A stretch of 64,000 nucleotides of DNA from Emydura subglobosa (GCA_007922225.1 ML679956.1:18511049-18575048); one strand, 5' to 3'. Numbered from the stretch's first letter, positions 1 through 12,960 are shown. The notes: generated by a model not told the origin, from the letters alone. Numbers and translations are program-made.

Positions 1-1487
1 AAGCAGCATTTCAAAATGCTGTGGAGTTGCTCTTCCCAGAGCTGACTGTAGGGTGTGTGGTAGAAACACCTAACAGATCTCCAGCATCCTTCAGCCAGCA
101 TACCTTCCTTAGCATCCAGTGACTCCCACTCTACCCAGCTCCCTTCCCACCCAGTATACACATACACCAGGCAAAATCACAAACAGAATCTTCACTAGTC
201 CAACCCTCTGTTCTTTAAAGAAAACTATTAGAATTTAAGAGCCTAGCTTTGCATACCACAGTCGGCATGTCTGCACACTATAGTTCGGTCAAATATTGTA
301 AATTAGTTATACTATGACTTCCTAGCTGTTTTTGTAACTATCCTGATACTTCTTAAAGTGACATTTCTTCATTTACTGAGAACAGACCTGCCAGTCCTCA
401 ACTTTGTGGGTAATTAGCAGATCAGGTGACTCACTTTCTACTTGTGGGTAGAGGTAGATAATGTTATTACATTGCCCACACGGTTCTGAAACGTATTCAA
501 AATCCTTAGACAATAATCTCAACCAGAATATTTTCAAATTTTGTTTTATGAGCTGGAAGAAGTGAACACCATCATAAATGCCAGCACTTAATACTGAGTG
601 CTAGGAATAATGGTAATATATTGTCATTTATGTTAATATTATCCCATTATCTTGTGATAGCTGTGCAATTAACATGAGTCACCACTGTACCAAAATCTAA
701 TTTGTCTCCAAGTATCCCACAATATGCTGCATGCACTGTCTGCACCTTGGCATGGGAGCAAGGGCTGCTTTTTGTAATTGTCATTTCAATATTCAGAGAG
801 CCCCAGAACTGTAGGAGTTGTCAGAGCATGGAACAGACTGCTGGAGCTTTGCTAATGGAGGAACGTTAATGCTCTAAATGTGTGCACCCAAGTTTACTTC
901 CAGAAGAGACGCTTTCCTGGATGACAACTGCTGACCCGGAAAGCATGATTTCCTGGAGCAAAATTATGCCGTTAGGTAATAATTTGCATTCTGCTTGTCG
1001 TACACTATGAATCCACACTCAGATATACTGTATTATGTTGACATTATTCAAAATGGCGCCATTCACTGTTTTCCAGATAGGTTAGGGAATAAAATACCCA
1101 GCACTCATGTATGTGATGACACTGAAACGTTTCAAAATGGAGGAAGTTCTGCACCTGACAAATGAGCAGCCCTATTTTAAAAAAATCCAGTGTATCAAAA
1201 ATAAAAACCCATAGAAAGTATAATCAGTGGGGAAAAAAGCTGGCCTAAGAAACCAAAACCTGATTTGAAAACCAGAATGGAGCCCTTTTAGACAAACATT
1301 TGATAAAGAATGTACCCACTATCACTCGTGTACCAAAATATATGAATGTATCAATGTTCTGTCAGAAAGGTTTTATGATGAATGCAAAAGAAAAATGAAA
1401 AGGAAGAATTGACATTGCTTGAAATTTGCATTTCTCCTGTCTCTCCCCTTCCCCCTAAGATGTATATAAAGAGCCTGACTCTCATTT
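1..1487. other. Spacer without recognisable features
   Basis: AT-rich sequence with no open frame of note on either strand and no repeat family that I can name. I see no splice-flanked exon-like segment. Confidence 0.5.
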
Positions 1488-1497
1488 GCGTTAAAGC

Positions 1498-1606
1498 TAC
1501 TTTACACTGCCCTGGCAGTGTAAAGGGGCCTTAATGTGGGAGAAAATTATACTAGTCTCACTTGAAGACCTCTTTACATGCCAGAGCAGTGTGAAGTGAC
1601 CTTAAT
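1498..1606. repeat. Duplicated palindromic unit
   Basis: Two diverged copies of a unit of about 36 bp lie at 1498-1533 and 1571-1606, both ending in ccttaat. The first contains a perfect 11-bp inverted repeat: tttacactgcc at 1501-1511, a 2-bp loop, and ggcagtgtaaa at 1514-1524. The second has a decayed version of the same stem. The arrangement suggests the two ends or a duplication of a small foldback element. The family is not identified. Confidence 0.5.
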
Positions 1607-2409
1607 ATATATATGAGAATTGAGCTCAACCCTTGGATGATGTAATATCTTAAAGAGATCACATATGAAGAAACTAAAATTCAGTGCAAAAAAATTTGTC
1701 CAGTGCTTGATCAACTACCTCCTATGGTCTCAGAGAAGTTCAGGACAATATTATGTTAGGGTCAGATAAGTATTAAAGGTTTAGTACATCTCAGAAATAG
1801 GGAGTGGTAAATATATACTAGAGAGGTTTAACTATAATCTTCTGAATTTATACAACGTCGTCACTTCATTTAGGAATTAAAAGTAGACGGACTCTCCCCA
1901 GTGTGATATTTAATGATAAATGTAAATGATGAAATCAGGAATGCAGAAGTAAATGTGTCAATTTCACACTTATGATGCCATCATACATTTGTTACCAGAC
2001 TTGTGAAAAAAACAGGATTTACTGTAATCTTTTATGCTTGACTAATGATGTATAAAAACTCTGTATCTTATAGCCATATAAACTATAGCTAAACAAAGTA
2101 TGCAAAGGAAACACACAGAATGACTAGGAATTAAAAAAGCATTATGGATACAAGCAATAGAAGCAGAACACTGGTCAGAATGTAAGATGCAATGGACACA
2201 ATGCAATGCAAGTGCATGGAAGTCATAATAATAGGAGCTTGGTGGGGAACAATCTCTGTGAGATTTGTTGATCTGAAACAGAAGGGAGCTCAGCTAAATT
2301 ATGGGTTGCACTATGCAGCATACGCCTGCATTGAACCTATAACTTTCATATCGGAAATGTACTTGGGACCCAAGGGGATTGTAAGTGGGTGGCTTGCCCC
2401 TTAAGGCCT
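1607..2409. other. Spacer without recognisable features
   Basis: AT-rich noncoding sequence. A 70-codon frame at 2192-2404 has no recognisable similarity and looks like chance. Confidence 0.5.
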
Positions 2410-3045
2410 GGGGATAGCCAACTCTGATTTCAGAATGAGCCAAACTGGAGACCGATCAGGTGATTGCCCATAAAGAGCAGCAGATGGGTGCAATGCGGGG
2501 ATGGGCACATTAAGGGGGCATGGAGGCTGCAGAAATATGAGAGGCTCCTACAGGGAAGAACAAGGGAGTGGTGGTAGAGAGGAGCTGCAGTGAGCAGGAG
2601 GCTCCTGCTTGAGACCTACCCAGGGTTTAGGCCTGGAAGCTAGAATCAGAGGACTGAGGAAAGCAGAGCTTCATCCAGGTAAAGCCTGGAAGAACCGAGC
2701 CCAGAGACGTCAACTGGGAGAAGGATTTGAAAGCCTGGAAATGAGGGCTGAAGAGGACTGAGCTCCGCCCAGGTAAAGTCTGAGAGACTTTGAGTTGGGA
2801 CATAGGTCTGTGAAGAAGGGACTCCCTATCTGAAGGGAGAGAGTGACTGAACTGTGGCAGGGCCTAGAGGGCCAGCGTGTAAGGACCCAATAAATGGGAC
2901 CACTGGAGAGGAATGCTTTAACTATCTGTGATCTGTGAGGTGATTAAGGGGCCCTGAGGAGGAGAGAAATTGGTTGCAGGGGACTACAGTGACTTCTGGC
3001 CATGAAGGGGTGCTCAGGAAGTGGCTAGCTCTATTACAGGGACAC
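2410..3045. repeat. Purine-rich LTR-like block, unclassified
   Basis: This block is richer in G and A than its AT-rich neighbours. It holds internal near-duplicates around ggactgag...ccaggtaaag at about 2651-2684 and 2755-2778, and a polyadenylation-type AATAAA at 2889-2894 on the plus strand. Composition and layout resemble an LTR or a retroelement leader. I could not find a second copy, clear TG/CA ends or a target-site duplication, so the class is open. Confidence 0.3.
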
Positions 3046-3517
3046 TTCAAAGATAAATCAGAATAGATCACTCTTAATATGAGCTCACTGACTTGAACTG
3101 AAATAAGAAAAGGTGTAAATAATAAACAATGTTGCTATTTCTGTCTGAGTTTTGTGTGGAGAGAAGTTTATATCCATCCAGATATTTATACTAACTAGCA
3201 GGAACCTCAAGCTTTGTTTCATTGTGTTTTTGTTGGAGAACTTCTTGGATGACTCAAAGCTGGGATGGGAGTTTATTCTGCTCTTAATGAGTGGGCCTAT
3301 GGTGTTGAAACAAAGAACTTTTTTCAGGGTTGGGATTTAGTGGTGTCTACAAAAAATGAAGACAAAACCCAATGAACTGTAAACAGCCCCCGTTAAAAAT
3401 CCATATGCCTTCCTAATTAATCAGGTTGCTCTTCCCTGTTATCATAATTCTTCTAGTTCTCCAGTCATCCATAGAATCTTGCAGGATAGGCAAGACCTGA
3501 TTTTTTAAAGGACTACT
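3046..3517. other. Spacer without recognisable features
   Basis: AT-rich noncoding sequence. The 62-codon frame at 3152-3340 shows no family resemblance. Confidence 0.5.
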
Positions 3518-3520
3518 TAA

Positions 3521-3791
3521 GCCTTGACTACACTAACACTTATACCAGCAAAACTTTTTCACTCAAGGGTGTGAAAAAAACACCTGCCTGAATGACATAC
3601 GTTTTGCCGGTAGAAGCGCTTGGGTGGATGCTCTCCCGCCAACATAGCTCCTCCACTCGTTTAGGTGGTTTTATTATGTTGGCGGGAGAGCTCGCTCTCA
3701 TTGACAAAACATGGCTACACAAGCACTCTTAGAGCAGCACAGCTGTACTGATACAACTGTGCTGCTGTAAGTTTTAAGTGTAGACTAGCCC
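3521..3791. mobile_element. PIF/Harbinger-like MITE with internal hairpin
   Basis: The ends are imperfect terminal inverted repeats: gccttgactacacta on the left and, reading inward from the right, gggctagtctacactt. The element is flanked by TAA at 3518-3520 and TAA at 3792-3794, which fits the 3-bp TWA target duplications of PIF/Harbinger elements. Inside is a perfect 17-bp stem, gctctcccgccaacata at 3630-3646 pairing with 3675-3691. It has no coding capacity, so it would be non-autonomous. The same end motif recurs at 30041, 47211, 48245 and 61187. The superfamily call rests on the TSD and the GGGC-type ends only. Confidence 0.6.
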
Positions 3792-3794
3792 TAA

Positions 3795-4984
3795 GTAGGA
3801 ACCACCTTCCCTTGCATTCATAGGCCTTTTTAATATGTCATGAAGAATAACATGGGGCACAAACCTCTTTATCTCCTTTACAGGACCATTTAATGGTTGC
3901 TGCTGGCTATCTATATTGGGAATCACCCAGTTGCAACATGGCAGGTGTGATGAGAGCCATGCAACTCACAAGGCAACCATTGTTGTAGGGAGGGCTATAT
4001 TTCCCTGCCCATTCGACAGCATGAGGGACAAACCCTTCCTTCTTCCCTGATGGAAGAGTGCGAAGGAAACTGCATGAGTGGCCTCACTGAAGTCAATGGA
4101 TTTTTTCATTGATTTCAATGGGGGCAGGACTTTATCTGGTGAATTGATTTAAAAAAAAAAAAAAAAAAGCACAGCTTTTTGTCTCCTAAGATAGGAGAAT
4201 TATGGTCCTGAATAATTACCAGGAAAAAACAAACATTTCATATATCCTAATTTAAATGGATTTAACTTTACTTTAACAATCATCAGCATGTAATAACTAA
4301 CCACAAATTAATCAGATTTCAGGGTCTTCATGGATAGCAGAAATAAAATACGAGTGAGTCACATTATGTCTATGCCAAAGCAGCTAAAACACTTTGAAAA
4401 CTAAGCAAAGCTAAGCCTGTGAGTAACAGAACTGAAACTCAGGACTTTGTGTCCCTAGAAAGCTATTTAAACTGAGTGTATAGAAATGTAGTTATAGAAA
4501 GTACAATTTGTCTTTTTTTTTTTTTTACAAAACACCACCAGATGGCAGTGCAGGAGAAAGAAAGAAAAAAGACTTGAAGGGCCATGAACACGTGGCAATC
4601 ATGCTTGTTTTTATTTATTATTTGGTCACTTTTGGCTACTGACCTATTGGTTTAATATTTTCCTTCTGTTTCTCTATTGGTGGCAGGACATGCAACATCC
4701 TTACATCAAACCTGGTTCTTCCATGGTAAAGGGGTTTGTTTTGCCTTAATATTACTTATTTTGCTAGTTTTGATTAAGTTATTTGAGAGGGAAAAATAAG
4801 TCCTTGAAATCTGAGTCTGGCTTGTACCCCATATGCAGCAGCCTAAAATCCAGACAAAATCTGGGATTTTATTGATAGAATTTCTGCATTGATTTTACTT
4901 TACTTGCATTCCCTCCTGATGAATCAGTGACATTGCACTGCTGTAGTTCTGCCCTCAGTTGCACAGCTGAGCAGAATATGAGCC
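3795..4984. other. Spacer with small hairpin and homopolymer runs
   Basis: Mostly featureless. It contains a foldback at about 4083-4125 (gaagtcaatgga pairing with a diverged tcaatgg half), an A run near 4150-4168 and a T run near 4513-4526. No coding signal was seen. Confidence 0.45.
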
Positions 4985-5070
4985 TAAAGGTCTGTTTCTG
5001 ATCTCTTACATTGCTCTAACTTCATCACTTTCAATGGTATTACTTTGGATTTGCACCAGTGTGAGACCCT
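4985..5070. repeat. Small palindromic interspersed repeat fragment
   Basis: The segment running from a ctgatctctta-type motif through actttcaatgg to ttgcaccagtgtgag resembles a short repeat common in reptile DNA, built on a TCAATGG core and a CACCAGTGT tail. Related cores occur at 4083, 9592, 19262, 37262, 45805 and 60705. Confidence 0.4.
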
Positions 5071-5718
5071 GCTAACCACAGAGGGTGTTAGCATTGTCAC
5101 CTCCTAGCATCCCTGTAATACACTTCCTAGTCACAAAAAAAAGTGGAGGTTTCCTTGGAGATTGCACTAGCTCTGAGCAGAGATAAGCACTGTTGTCCAT
5201 CACTGTAGCCCTGCACCCTCACAGTGCTGTATAGGCAGCAGGTGCTGCCAGCAATTGCAACAATGCATTGTGTCCTCCCTATGCAATCTGGCTCTGCTGT
5301 TTGTGAAATTGCACACTTGTTGGCTGCACACTGGCCTGAAAACACCCAAGACAGTACTTTGGTTGCTCTCAGCTCTGCTCCATGCCCTAATCAGGGCAGG
5401 CCTGAGAACAGCAGAAGTGGGACTACACTCTACCCAGCTTCCCAATGCTGTTCAGACCAAGTTGAAGCTGTACCAGCTTCTCTTTGCTCGATCTGGTCCT
5501 TCTGTCTGTGCAGCTTTCTAAGCTCCCAGAGCAGCAAAGGAGGACTCTGAAATAGACTGAAAATGCAAACTCTATTAAAAAGTTCTGTAGGCAAGGGATT
5601 CACCTGGAAAACAAATAATAAGTTCAAAGGGTAGCACATGTGGTTGTATTCACACAGACACAAGCATGTGCCTCCATATATTATCTGTACTCCTGTAGTG
5701 CCTGAATCACAGTTGTGA
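5071..5718. other. Unrecognised segment with overlapping chance frames
   Basis: Frames of 70 to 116 codons lie on both strands between 5127 and 5780. None shows a recognisable motif, and their overlap on opposite strands points to base composition rather than coding. I cannot name a repeat family here. Confidence 0.4.
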
Positions 5719-5790
5719 CCCCACTGTACAAGACATTTTTCAGATACAGAGGAAGACATTGTTCCTACCCCAAAGCACAAGCAATCTAAC
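5719..5790. repeat. Ancient SINE-like fragment (3' tail type)
   Basis: The stretch with ccactgtacaagaca, a pyrimidine-rich core and ccccaaagcacaagcaatctaa matches the tail type also seen at 12.42 kb and 44.0 kb. It looks like an old MIR/CORE-SINE-associated fragment. Confidence 0.35.
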
Positions 5791-7477
5791 AGTGTCCTTG
5801 TGTATTTACTTTATTAAGAGTTGCCATGGTACCTGTCTGCTGCCCCAGCTGCAACTCCCACTCTCATGAGATCTGTAAAAGAGAACCTAGAGGAAAGGAC
5901 ATTGATGTAAGATGTGCAACTAAACTACCCTTTGCCTAAACATGAACAGAATGTGAATGTGCATTATATACATAGAGCGGCCTCTGCTTCCAGGAGCTGT
6001 GCCACCCACAAGCCCGGCAGTTGTGTGCAGACATAGAACACTGTGTGCACCTCACACAGTAGCTTAGTATGCACCATTGTAACTTACACCAGTTCACTCT
6101 CAACAGTGCTAGTTCCAGCAGTGCAATTCATAAATGTGGCTTCTATCTCAAGATGCATCTGTACCAGGAAAAATGTGATTTTTCTGCTCATCTTCATTGG
6201 GAAATTAATTCATTATATTTCAAAGTGTTGGCCCTAATTTGAGTCCCATTCTTTCATGTAATTCTTAACTTGAGAGTGGTTGGTGCTTTCACTGCTCCAT
6301 CAGGGGTAGGGACTACAGCTTGCTTTAGCACAACTCGTCATCTATGAATGCAATCAGTGTGTTGTGAATGCAACCGCTCTCTTTAGCCAATACGACCATC
6401 CCGTGCAGCTCAAAGTGTGGTGGCTCTCATTCAAGCCAGGCCAACTAGAGAGGAGTTAATCATTTGAATTGACTCTGCTGTGAAGACATAGCTTGTGTCA
6501 TCTAAGCAGGAATCTTTTCCCCCACATTCTCTCTGTTTGGCATTTTCCCTTTCTTTGATCTTTAATTGAGTTAGTATTTTCTGGTGGGGCCAGGAGAGGC
6601 TACATATGATGAGTAAATTAAATTAACACCAAACTGTAAGGTTGCTTAATCTACAACATAGTCTGGATCCAAGCCACCAATTAGGTCTAAACTATCCTTG
6701 TTCCCCAGGGGCAGTGTAGCAGCAGCAGCAGCATCCCCTGGGTGCCATTCAAGCGATGGAGCACTCCTGTAACACCCTACGTCTGTCTGTCTATCTAAAT
6801 AGTACAGTGCCAGCAGATGGCACTCAAGAATATCTAGCATAGTTCCTGGATTTTGTAAATGGCTTCCTCAGGCTGCTCTTTAAATCATCTCTTAAAATAG
6901 GGAAGCCTGACAGGAGATTGCATCTGGGGAGCTGTTCAAGTGAAAGCTGAGTAGGATGGAGATTTTTGAAGGGGTTATCTGCTCTGTGGAACACTTAATC
7001 CCTACTGAAGCAGAGCCCCTGTTCTGAGGAGGCTTAGGAATTTATCTGTCATCCTCAACCTCATCTATGGAGCTTCAATCGTGAATATAAGGACCATCCT
7101 GATATGCCATCACAGCCAACCAGTTTGTCCTGTCTCTGCTTTGGCAAAGCTTGTTTGCTGCACTGGAGCAAAGTTTCTGCTCCTGGAGGATTGCTGGACA
7201 TGTGTATCTCCAAAAGCCACCCATTCTTGCTAGCATCATCTTTGGTCTCTTCACCTGCTGCCTGATCCTCTCTCTCCACAAAGCCCCAAGCTTTCTGGGT
7301 GGCCCCATCCATGCCACCCAGCCAGGGACTTGTGTGGCAGTTTTAGAATCGTGGGGTCATTTGCATGGCCATATAATTGCGCCAAGATCCTGTGTATTAT
7401 GCAAATTTGAAGTAAAGAAGATCAAATGAAAAAGTAAGATGTTAAAAAGAAGACTGAAGATGGGGTAAAGCAGCAAC

Positions 7478-7493
7478 GGGGGGGGGGGGGGGG
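7478..7493 (+). repeat. G16 homopolymer run
   Basis: Sixteen consecutive G residues in an otherwise AT-rich spacer. Such a run can form G-quadruplex-like structure and is prone to length error in assemblies. Confidence 0.9.
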
Positions 7494-9591
7494 AAGCCCC
7501 CCAAATAAATAGCAAAAAGGGAGGTCAGGCAGTGAAATAAGAAATGGTGACATGACAGACATATGGATTATCAAGTTATTTAGTTATTTCTCTAGAGAGA
7601 TGAAAGAGGAGTGGAAAATAACTTGTTTCTATGCAGCATTAACATTAATGGTACCTGCTTTACAAGGGTCTATCTGCATGTCTCAGGTTAGAACAATGAA
7701 AGGACTTTTTCCCCTTTGTAAAGTTGAAGTTCATTTGGTCTCCATTCTTTACTATGTCTCCATTCTTTAAATCATGGTATTCAGTAAACCACATATTTTT
7801 GGAACTGTGCCTGGTTACATTAGTGGGTTGATACTTTGTGTTCCATTATGTAACTGGGTATGCTGCAGTAGGCTCACTGAAGCAGCAAGCCTGCAATATT
7901 CTGAAAGACCAACTGACATTTTCTCTCTCTGTTTCTCAACATAACCACTACTTTTAATAAACCACTATAAATCAATTTGTTTTATTTTTCCAAAGAATAT
8001 CTGCTACCTATAAAAAGATTCAGTTCATGTTGGTAGGATTTTTAGATATGCTAGAGAGAGTAACACTGGGCTTACTGGGGAAACTACTAGCACAGTGAAA
8101 AAGCAGAGCGTGTTCTGCCATATTATGGTATTTGGAGACTGGGGACCAAATTGAATTGTGATGTAAAGCAGGTAGAACCCTCATTGAATGTGGGAGTTGT
8201 GCTTCTGTAGGCCAGGAGTGTATTTGGCCTGTGGGCTCCAAATGAACCATGGGAATGCATCCCTAAAGTACAGGACAGGAGGCAGTGTGATGCAATTCGT
8301 GTTTAATAATTATATAAGTAGATGTGGAATGAGGAAGTCCTGTGTTCAAATGTTGTCTGAGCCACTCACATACGATCCAGTCCTGCATGGTAAATGCCTT
8401 CTTATTGACACTCAGAATCTCATCAGTTCAGCACTCAGTTTGTGGCCTGGCTACGTCCACCTGCCTCAGCCAACACAGCGTGGCTACACATTTGGATAAA
8501 AAACACTGGTGCCTTAGAAAAACCAAGGCTGTACTTGAATAAAGGTTTCTGGATTTACCAACAATAACCACAAGGCTAAGGAATTATTTTTTGTGAACTT
8601 CATTCCACGAAGGCTTTTTTTCTGTTTTTTAAGAGAGTTGATTTGAGGGGGAATAGTACATTTTATCGTGCTCTCCACCAATTCCCATTTATTAATGGTA
8701 TATGGCCCTACAAATGTATCTTACTTAAAACAAAAAATCCTATAAGGCATTTTTGGAGGTTGCCTTTTACATTAAAAAAAAATTAAGTTGGTCCTTAGCA
8801 ATATTATGTCTGGGTTGCTAAGGTCTCAGTAATAAAGACTATGAAGTTTGTGGAATTATTAATATTAGTCACTGTAAGTAGTGAGTCTAGAGTTCATGGT
8901 TTTTTGGATCCCAGTCCAGTGTACTTCCCCATAGGCTAAAAGATATGTTTAAGGGGTAAAGGAATAGCAGCAAGAGGAGGAAAAGGAGGAGTTTTGACTG
9001 TGTCCTGACTGTAACTCTAGCTCTGTGTATAATATGAATATATTCATGAGGATTAAAAGGGCCTGGGAACATGCACAGGCTATTTGGAATGTTCAGAGAA
9101 TTAAGCGCAAGCATCTAACAAGTCCTACTAGGAATGTGTAAATGGTGATTTTCCTGTGGCTTATAATGTGGACAAACCTGGGTGGAGTTCCATGGGGAAA
9201 GGGGCAGGCACCTATCCAACTTCAGGAGCAGCTCTCTGCCAAATTTCAAGCCTCTACACCAAAGCATGGAGATGCTAGAGCTGTTGAAAAACCAGACAAA
9301 AAAATTAACATTAGCAAAACTACCTATTTTTCACAAACCTCGTTCTCACAAATGGCTATACTGTTTTTTCCCTCAGCTTGGAATAAATTCAAAATAGAGG
9401 TGAACAATGGAAAATGTTAGGCAATGCTAACCACAGGTGTCACTACACCTCTGCCTATGATACAATTTCCCAGTGATGCTATATGGAATTTATCTTTCTT
9501 TAAAACAGGTGAATTTTTGTGCTAAATAGACCGATAGTAACCCAGTAATCTGGAACAGGGGAGAAATTAAATTATTCTTGCTGGATTGGGG

Positions 9592-9660
9592 CCTGATCTT
9601 TCTCCCATTTAAGTCAATGAGAATTTCATCACCTCTTCCAATAGGAGAAGGATTGAGACC
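9592..9660. repeat. TCAATG-core hairpin repeat
   Basis: The left half, cctgatctttctccc then agtcaatgag, is partly mirrored by ggagaaggattgagacc on the right, giving a foldback of about 65 bp. It belongs with the other small TCAATGG-core hairpins in this window. Confidence 0.4.
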
Positions 9661-10649
9661 TTGGTGTTTTACAGAGAGTGATTTCAGAAAATAGAAGACA
9701 GCTGGGATGCTAGGGGCTCTTTGTATAAACTGTGTGCAATTTGCTTTGTATTGTTCAGGGCAGAGTTTAAGATCCAGAAGTGGGCTACAAATAAAACTGT
9801 ATAACTCATTTTACACATATATATACACCCACAAAAACTGTATTAAAAGAACATTATTAAGGTAGTAAAAGAGAGCACTCAAAAGTTTAATGACAGATTA
9901 AGTTGATTGTACAATCTTAATTTGGCTCCTTTGTCCATATGCATGATGATACAGTCTATAATTACATGGTCAGAGACTTTTCCCTTTTGGAGGGAGTACA
10001 GCACCACTGAGAAGGTGCTCAGCTCCAGATAATAATAAGCCCCAATAGCACAGAGTCTGTTTTGTCTAGTTAGCTCAGTCTTTTGTCATCGAACCTTATA
10101 GACTAATACATTCACTTTGCCGACACAGTTTCTGTTGATCATTTAAAACTTTGCCAAGAATCAGAGGAAAAAGGTTTAGCATTAGGCACAGGGTCAGAAC
10201 TGATTGATGCCTGCATACCAGATGTGGATTAATGAAATGCTACTTGTGTGGTTCATGCCATTGCTTTCCTGAAAATCCAATGTCAAATAAAATATTGGCT
10301 TCAAAAATGTACTTACACATAATCATTTTTGTATTTTAACATAAAACAAAATCTATTTTAAAATAATCTGACCTATTAAACCACTACAATGCTAGATCAC
10401 AGAAGCACAATGCAAAAGTCTAACATGACGGGAAAAATACTTTTAAACTATGTGATTGAAATATTTTAAGTTTCCCATTGTGGTTATTTTGAATAACCCA
10501 CATCTATATTGTTTTTCATTGGAAGGATCACAAAGTACTACACCACTGAACAGCAATCACTTCTAGGGTGAAATGTGGCAATGTTTCGCAGCAAATCTGC
10601 ATGGCAGTTCAAGACAGGAAGAGAAAAATCCATGATCAAATTGAAAATG

Positions 10650-12172
10650 TTATGTGGCGGTGAAAAAGGCAAGTGCCATCTTGGAATATATCAGGGGAGG
10701 TATTTCCAGTAGAGCTAGGGAAGTATTACTGCCATTGTACAAAGCACTGATAAGATCTCATCTGGAACCAGGAGTTCTCAAACTTTTTCTTTCTCAGCCC
10801 CACCCCGCATCATGCTATAAAACTCCATGGCCCACCTGTGCCACCACAACTATTTTTCTGCATATAAAAGCCATGGCCAGTGTTATGGGTTAGCAAGCAG
10901 GGCAATTGCTCATGGCCCCATGCCACAGGGGGCCCTACGAAGCTAAGTTGTTCAGGCTCAGGCTTTAGCCCCACCATGGCAGGGCTCCAACTTTGGCTTT
11001 TGGCCATGGGCCCCAGCAAATCTAATGCTGGCCTTGCTTGGCAGATCCCCTGAAACCTGCTTGTGGTCCTTGGACCCACAGCTGAGAACTGCTGCCGTAT
11101 GCAGTTCTGATCATTCATGTTCAAAAAAGATGAATGCAAACTGGAACACCTGCAGCAGAAGGGTATTAGGATAATCAGAGGAATGGAGAACCTATTTTAC
11201 GAAAGCAGCCTAAGAGAATGTGGCTTGTTTAGCTTAGCAAAATGAAGGCTGAGAAGGGGATGTAATTACTCTCTTAAATATATGAGGTGAGGGAATAAAC
11301 ACCAGGGAAGGAAAAGCTATTTAAGTTAAAGGACCATGTTGGCACCAGAGCAAATGGGTATAAACTGGCCAAGAATAAATTGAGGATGGCAATTAGAAGG
11401 TTTCTAATCATCAGAGGAGTGATTTTCTGAAACAGCCTCCCAAATAGGAGTAATGGGGGCAAATAACCTAATTAGTTTTAAGATGAGGCTTGATAAATTT
11501 GAGTGGGGTTGTGTAACATGGTTGCTGGTGGGGGAGCTGGGCTCAGTCACCCAGGTGTCCCTTCCAGTCCTGTTTTTTATGTCCTAAACCTCATGTTTCA
11601 GGGCTTTAGCCAGTCTCCTGCAGGGGTCAGAAAGGATATTCCTTCTTTCCACGCCCAACATATTCTGGGTTTCCCCCCCTCCTTCCTCTGAAGCTTCAGA
11701 GATGGCCATGGCTGAGATCCTGGATAAAGTGGGTTGGTGCCCTGCGGTGGAACCGAAAATTTGCTTCTGCGAATGTTTGGCTGGTAGGTCTTGCTCATAT
11801 GTCAGGGTCAAACTGACTCTTTCCAAATCCCAAACATGGAAACTCCCCCATTCTCCCCCATCAAATTGGAAGGGACATTAGGGTTTGTTTTGCCTTCCTC
11901 TACAGCATGAGGCACGGGTCAGTCACTAGGTATATCTCATCAAGGCAATTCTCTGCCATTGCAAGGGCCTCAGGAGATGGTGCTCCTCAGTCCCTCCTGT
12001 TCTCTGCTTGTGGCACACAACAGTTTAGTCTCTCCTGTAATACTTTAATGCAATCCAGGTTGTTGGACTCAATGCATGGGGAACTGGGTGGAGTTTAGTG
12101 GCCTGTGATGTACAAGATGTCAAACCAGATGATGTAATGGTCCCTAGTGGCCTTAAATTCTTTGAAATGATA
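10650..12172 (+). mobile_element. CR1-like LINE, 3' end, split by a hAT MITE
   Basis: The 5' part translates to a typical LINE reverse-transcriptase C-terminal stretch, including ILEYIRGGISS and LYKALIRSHLEP at 10654-10768. Coding similarity resumes after 11094 in other frames, over the region that normally carries the RMIRGMENL and RELGLFSL type motifs. It then runs through a 3' untranslated part to about 12172, ending in the ggtccctagtggccttaaa type tail of CR1-family LINEs. The copy is 5' truncated, as is usual for CR1, and has several frame breaks. It is interrupted at 10769-11094 by a separate element. The CR1 assignment is recognition from memory, not a search. Confidence 0.7.
10769..11094. 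mobile_element. hAT-like MITE inside the CR1 copy
   Basis: The ends are caggagttctcaaa on the left and, read inward from the right, cagcagttctcagc. These are good inverted repeats of the common hAT type. The 326-bp interior does not code. The flanking CR1 sequence reads across from tctgga on the left to tatgcagttctgat on the right, so this is a clean later insertion. The 8-bp target duplication is no longer clear. Confidence 0.7.
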
Positions 12173-12409
12173 GGAAGGCTTAATTAGCTCACTATTTTGA
12201 CCTTGAGCTCTGTTTATACATTCAACTCCAATATTTGGGGGAGGAATTTTGCTTGCTTGTAAAAGAGGGATGGACAGCACAGTGGAAGCCAGGAAAAGGC
12301 CAGCATAACATGTGTTACACAAGCAACCCCACCCAGCTCTGCTAAAGCCCTTCAATTCTGACTCAGTCCTTGGCAGAATTGGCACCCTCTGCCAAATTCT
12401 GGGTGGTAT

Positions 12410-12960
12410 CCTGTAGAAACCAGTTCTATTATTTATTGATATAGTGCTGTCAATTAAATGGAGCTTTCACAAACATGGAATATGACAGACATGGAGCATT
12501 CCCCTGAAGAGTTTATTGTCTAACTCAGACAAAAGTAAATGGAAGCAGCTCTGGTGAGCGAGGTGTTTGGAGACCTCATTGGTCGGAAGACTGCTTTGGG
12601 AAGGGTACCTTTATAAGAAGCAGTTGTTTCTGAGGTGGGCTTTCAAGGAGGGAAGAGAGGAAACTTGGTGAGCAAGAAGTGGGGAGGCTGTGCCAAATGT
12701 TGGGGCAGCATGTAAAAAGGTGAGAATAGGGAAAAGAGAGGGTGTGGACGGTAAGGAACAAGACTAGGAGGAGCATGGGGAGAGAGAGGAAGAATTGGCA
12801 AAAATAAGAACAGGGACATAGATGTTAGCAAAATAGTGTAGTGTTGGATGGCAAGAGTTCAGAAGATTTTTATGCAGCCAAAGACAGGAAGGCAATGAAT
12901 GGATTCAAAGAAGTGGAGATGTGATCTAGGGGGTAAATCAGGAAGATTATTTTAGCAATC
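12410..12960. repeat. Ancient amniote repeat, purine-rich
   Basis: The segment begins with a SINE-tail-like piece (acaaacatggaatatgacagac, then a 'gaagagtttattgtcta' motif). It passes into a purine-rich stretch with gtgggctttcaaggaggga, ggcagcatgt and gcagccaaagacaggaaggcaatg. The same order of motifs is familiar from old amniote interspersed repeats (L2-associated or similar). A second small piece lies at 44265. Family assignment is tentative. Confidence 0.4.

Larger units (their letters stand above)
5791..10649. other. Long spacer, largely featureless
   Basis: AT-rich noncoding sequence. Recognisable items are a run of 16 G residues at 7478-7493, a possible very diverged SINE around 8280-8350, and a hairpin repeat at about 9592-9660 (cctgatctttctccc ... 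agtcaatgag ... ggagaaggattgag). The frames at 7151, 8188 and 9142 have no family resemblance. I see no exon. Confidence 0.45.
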
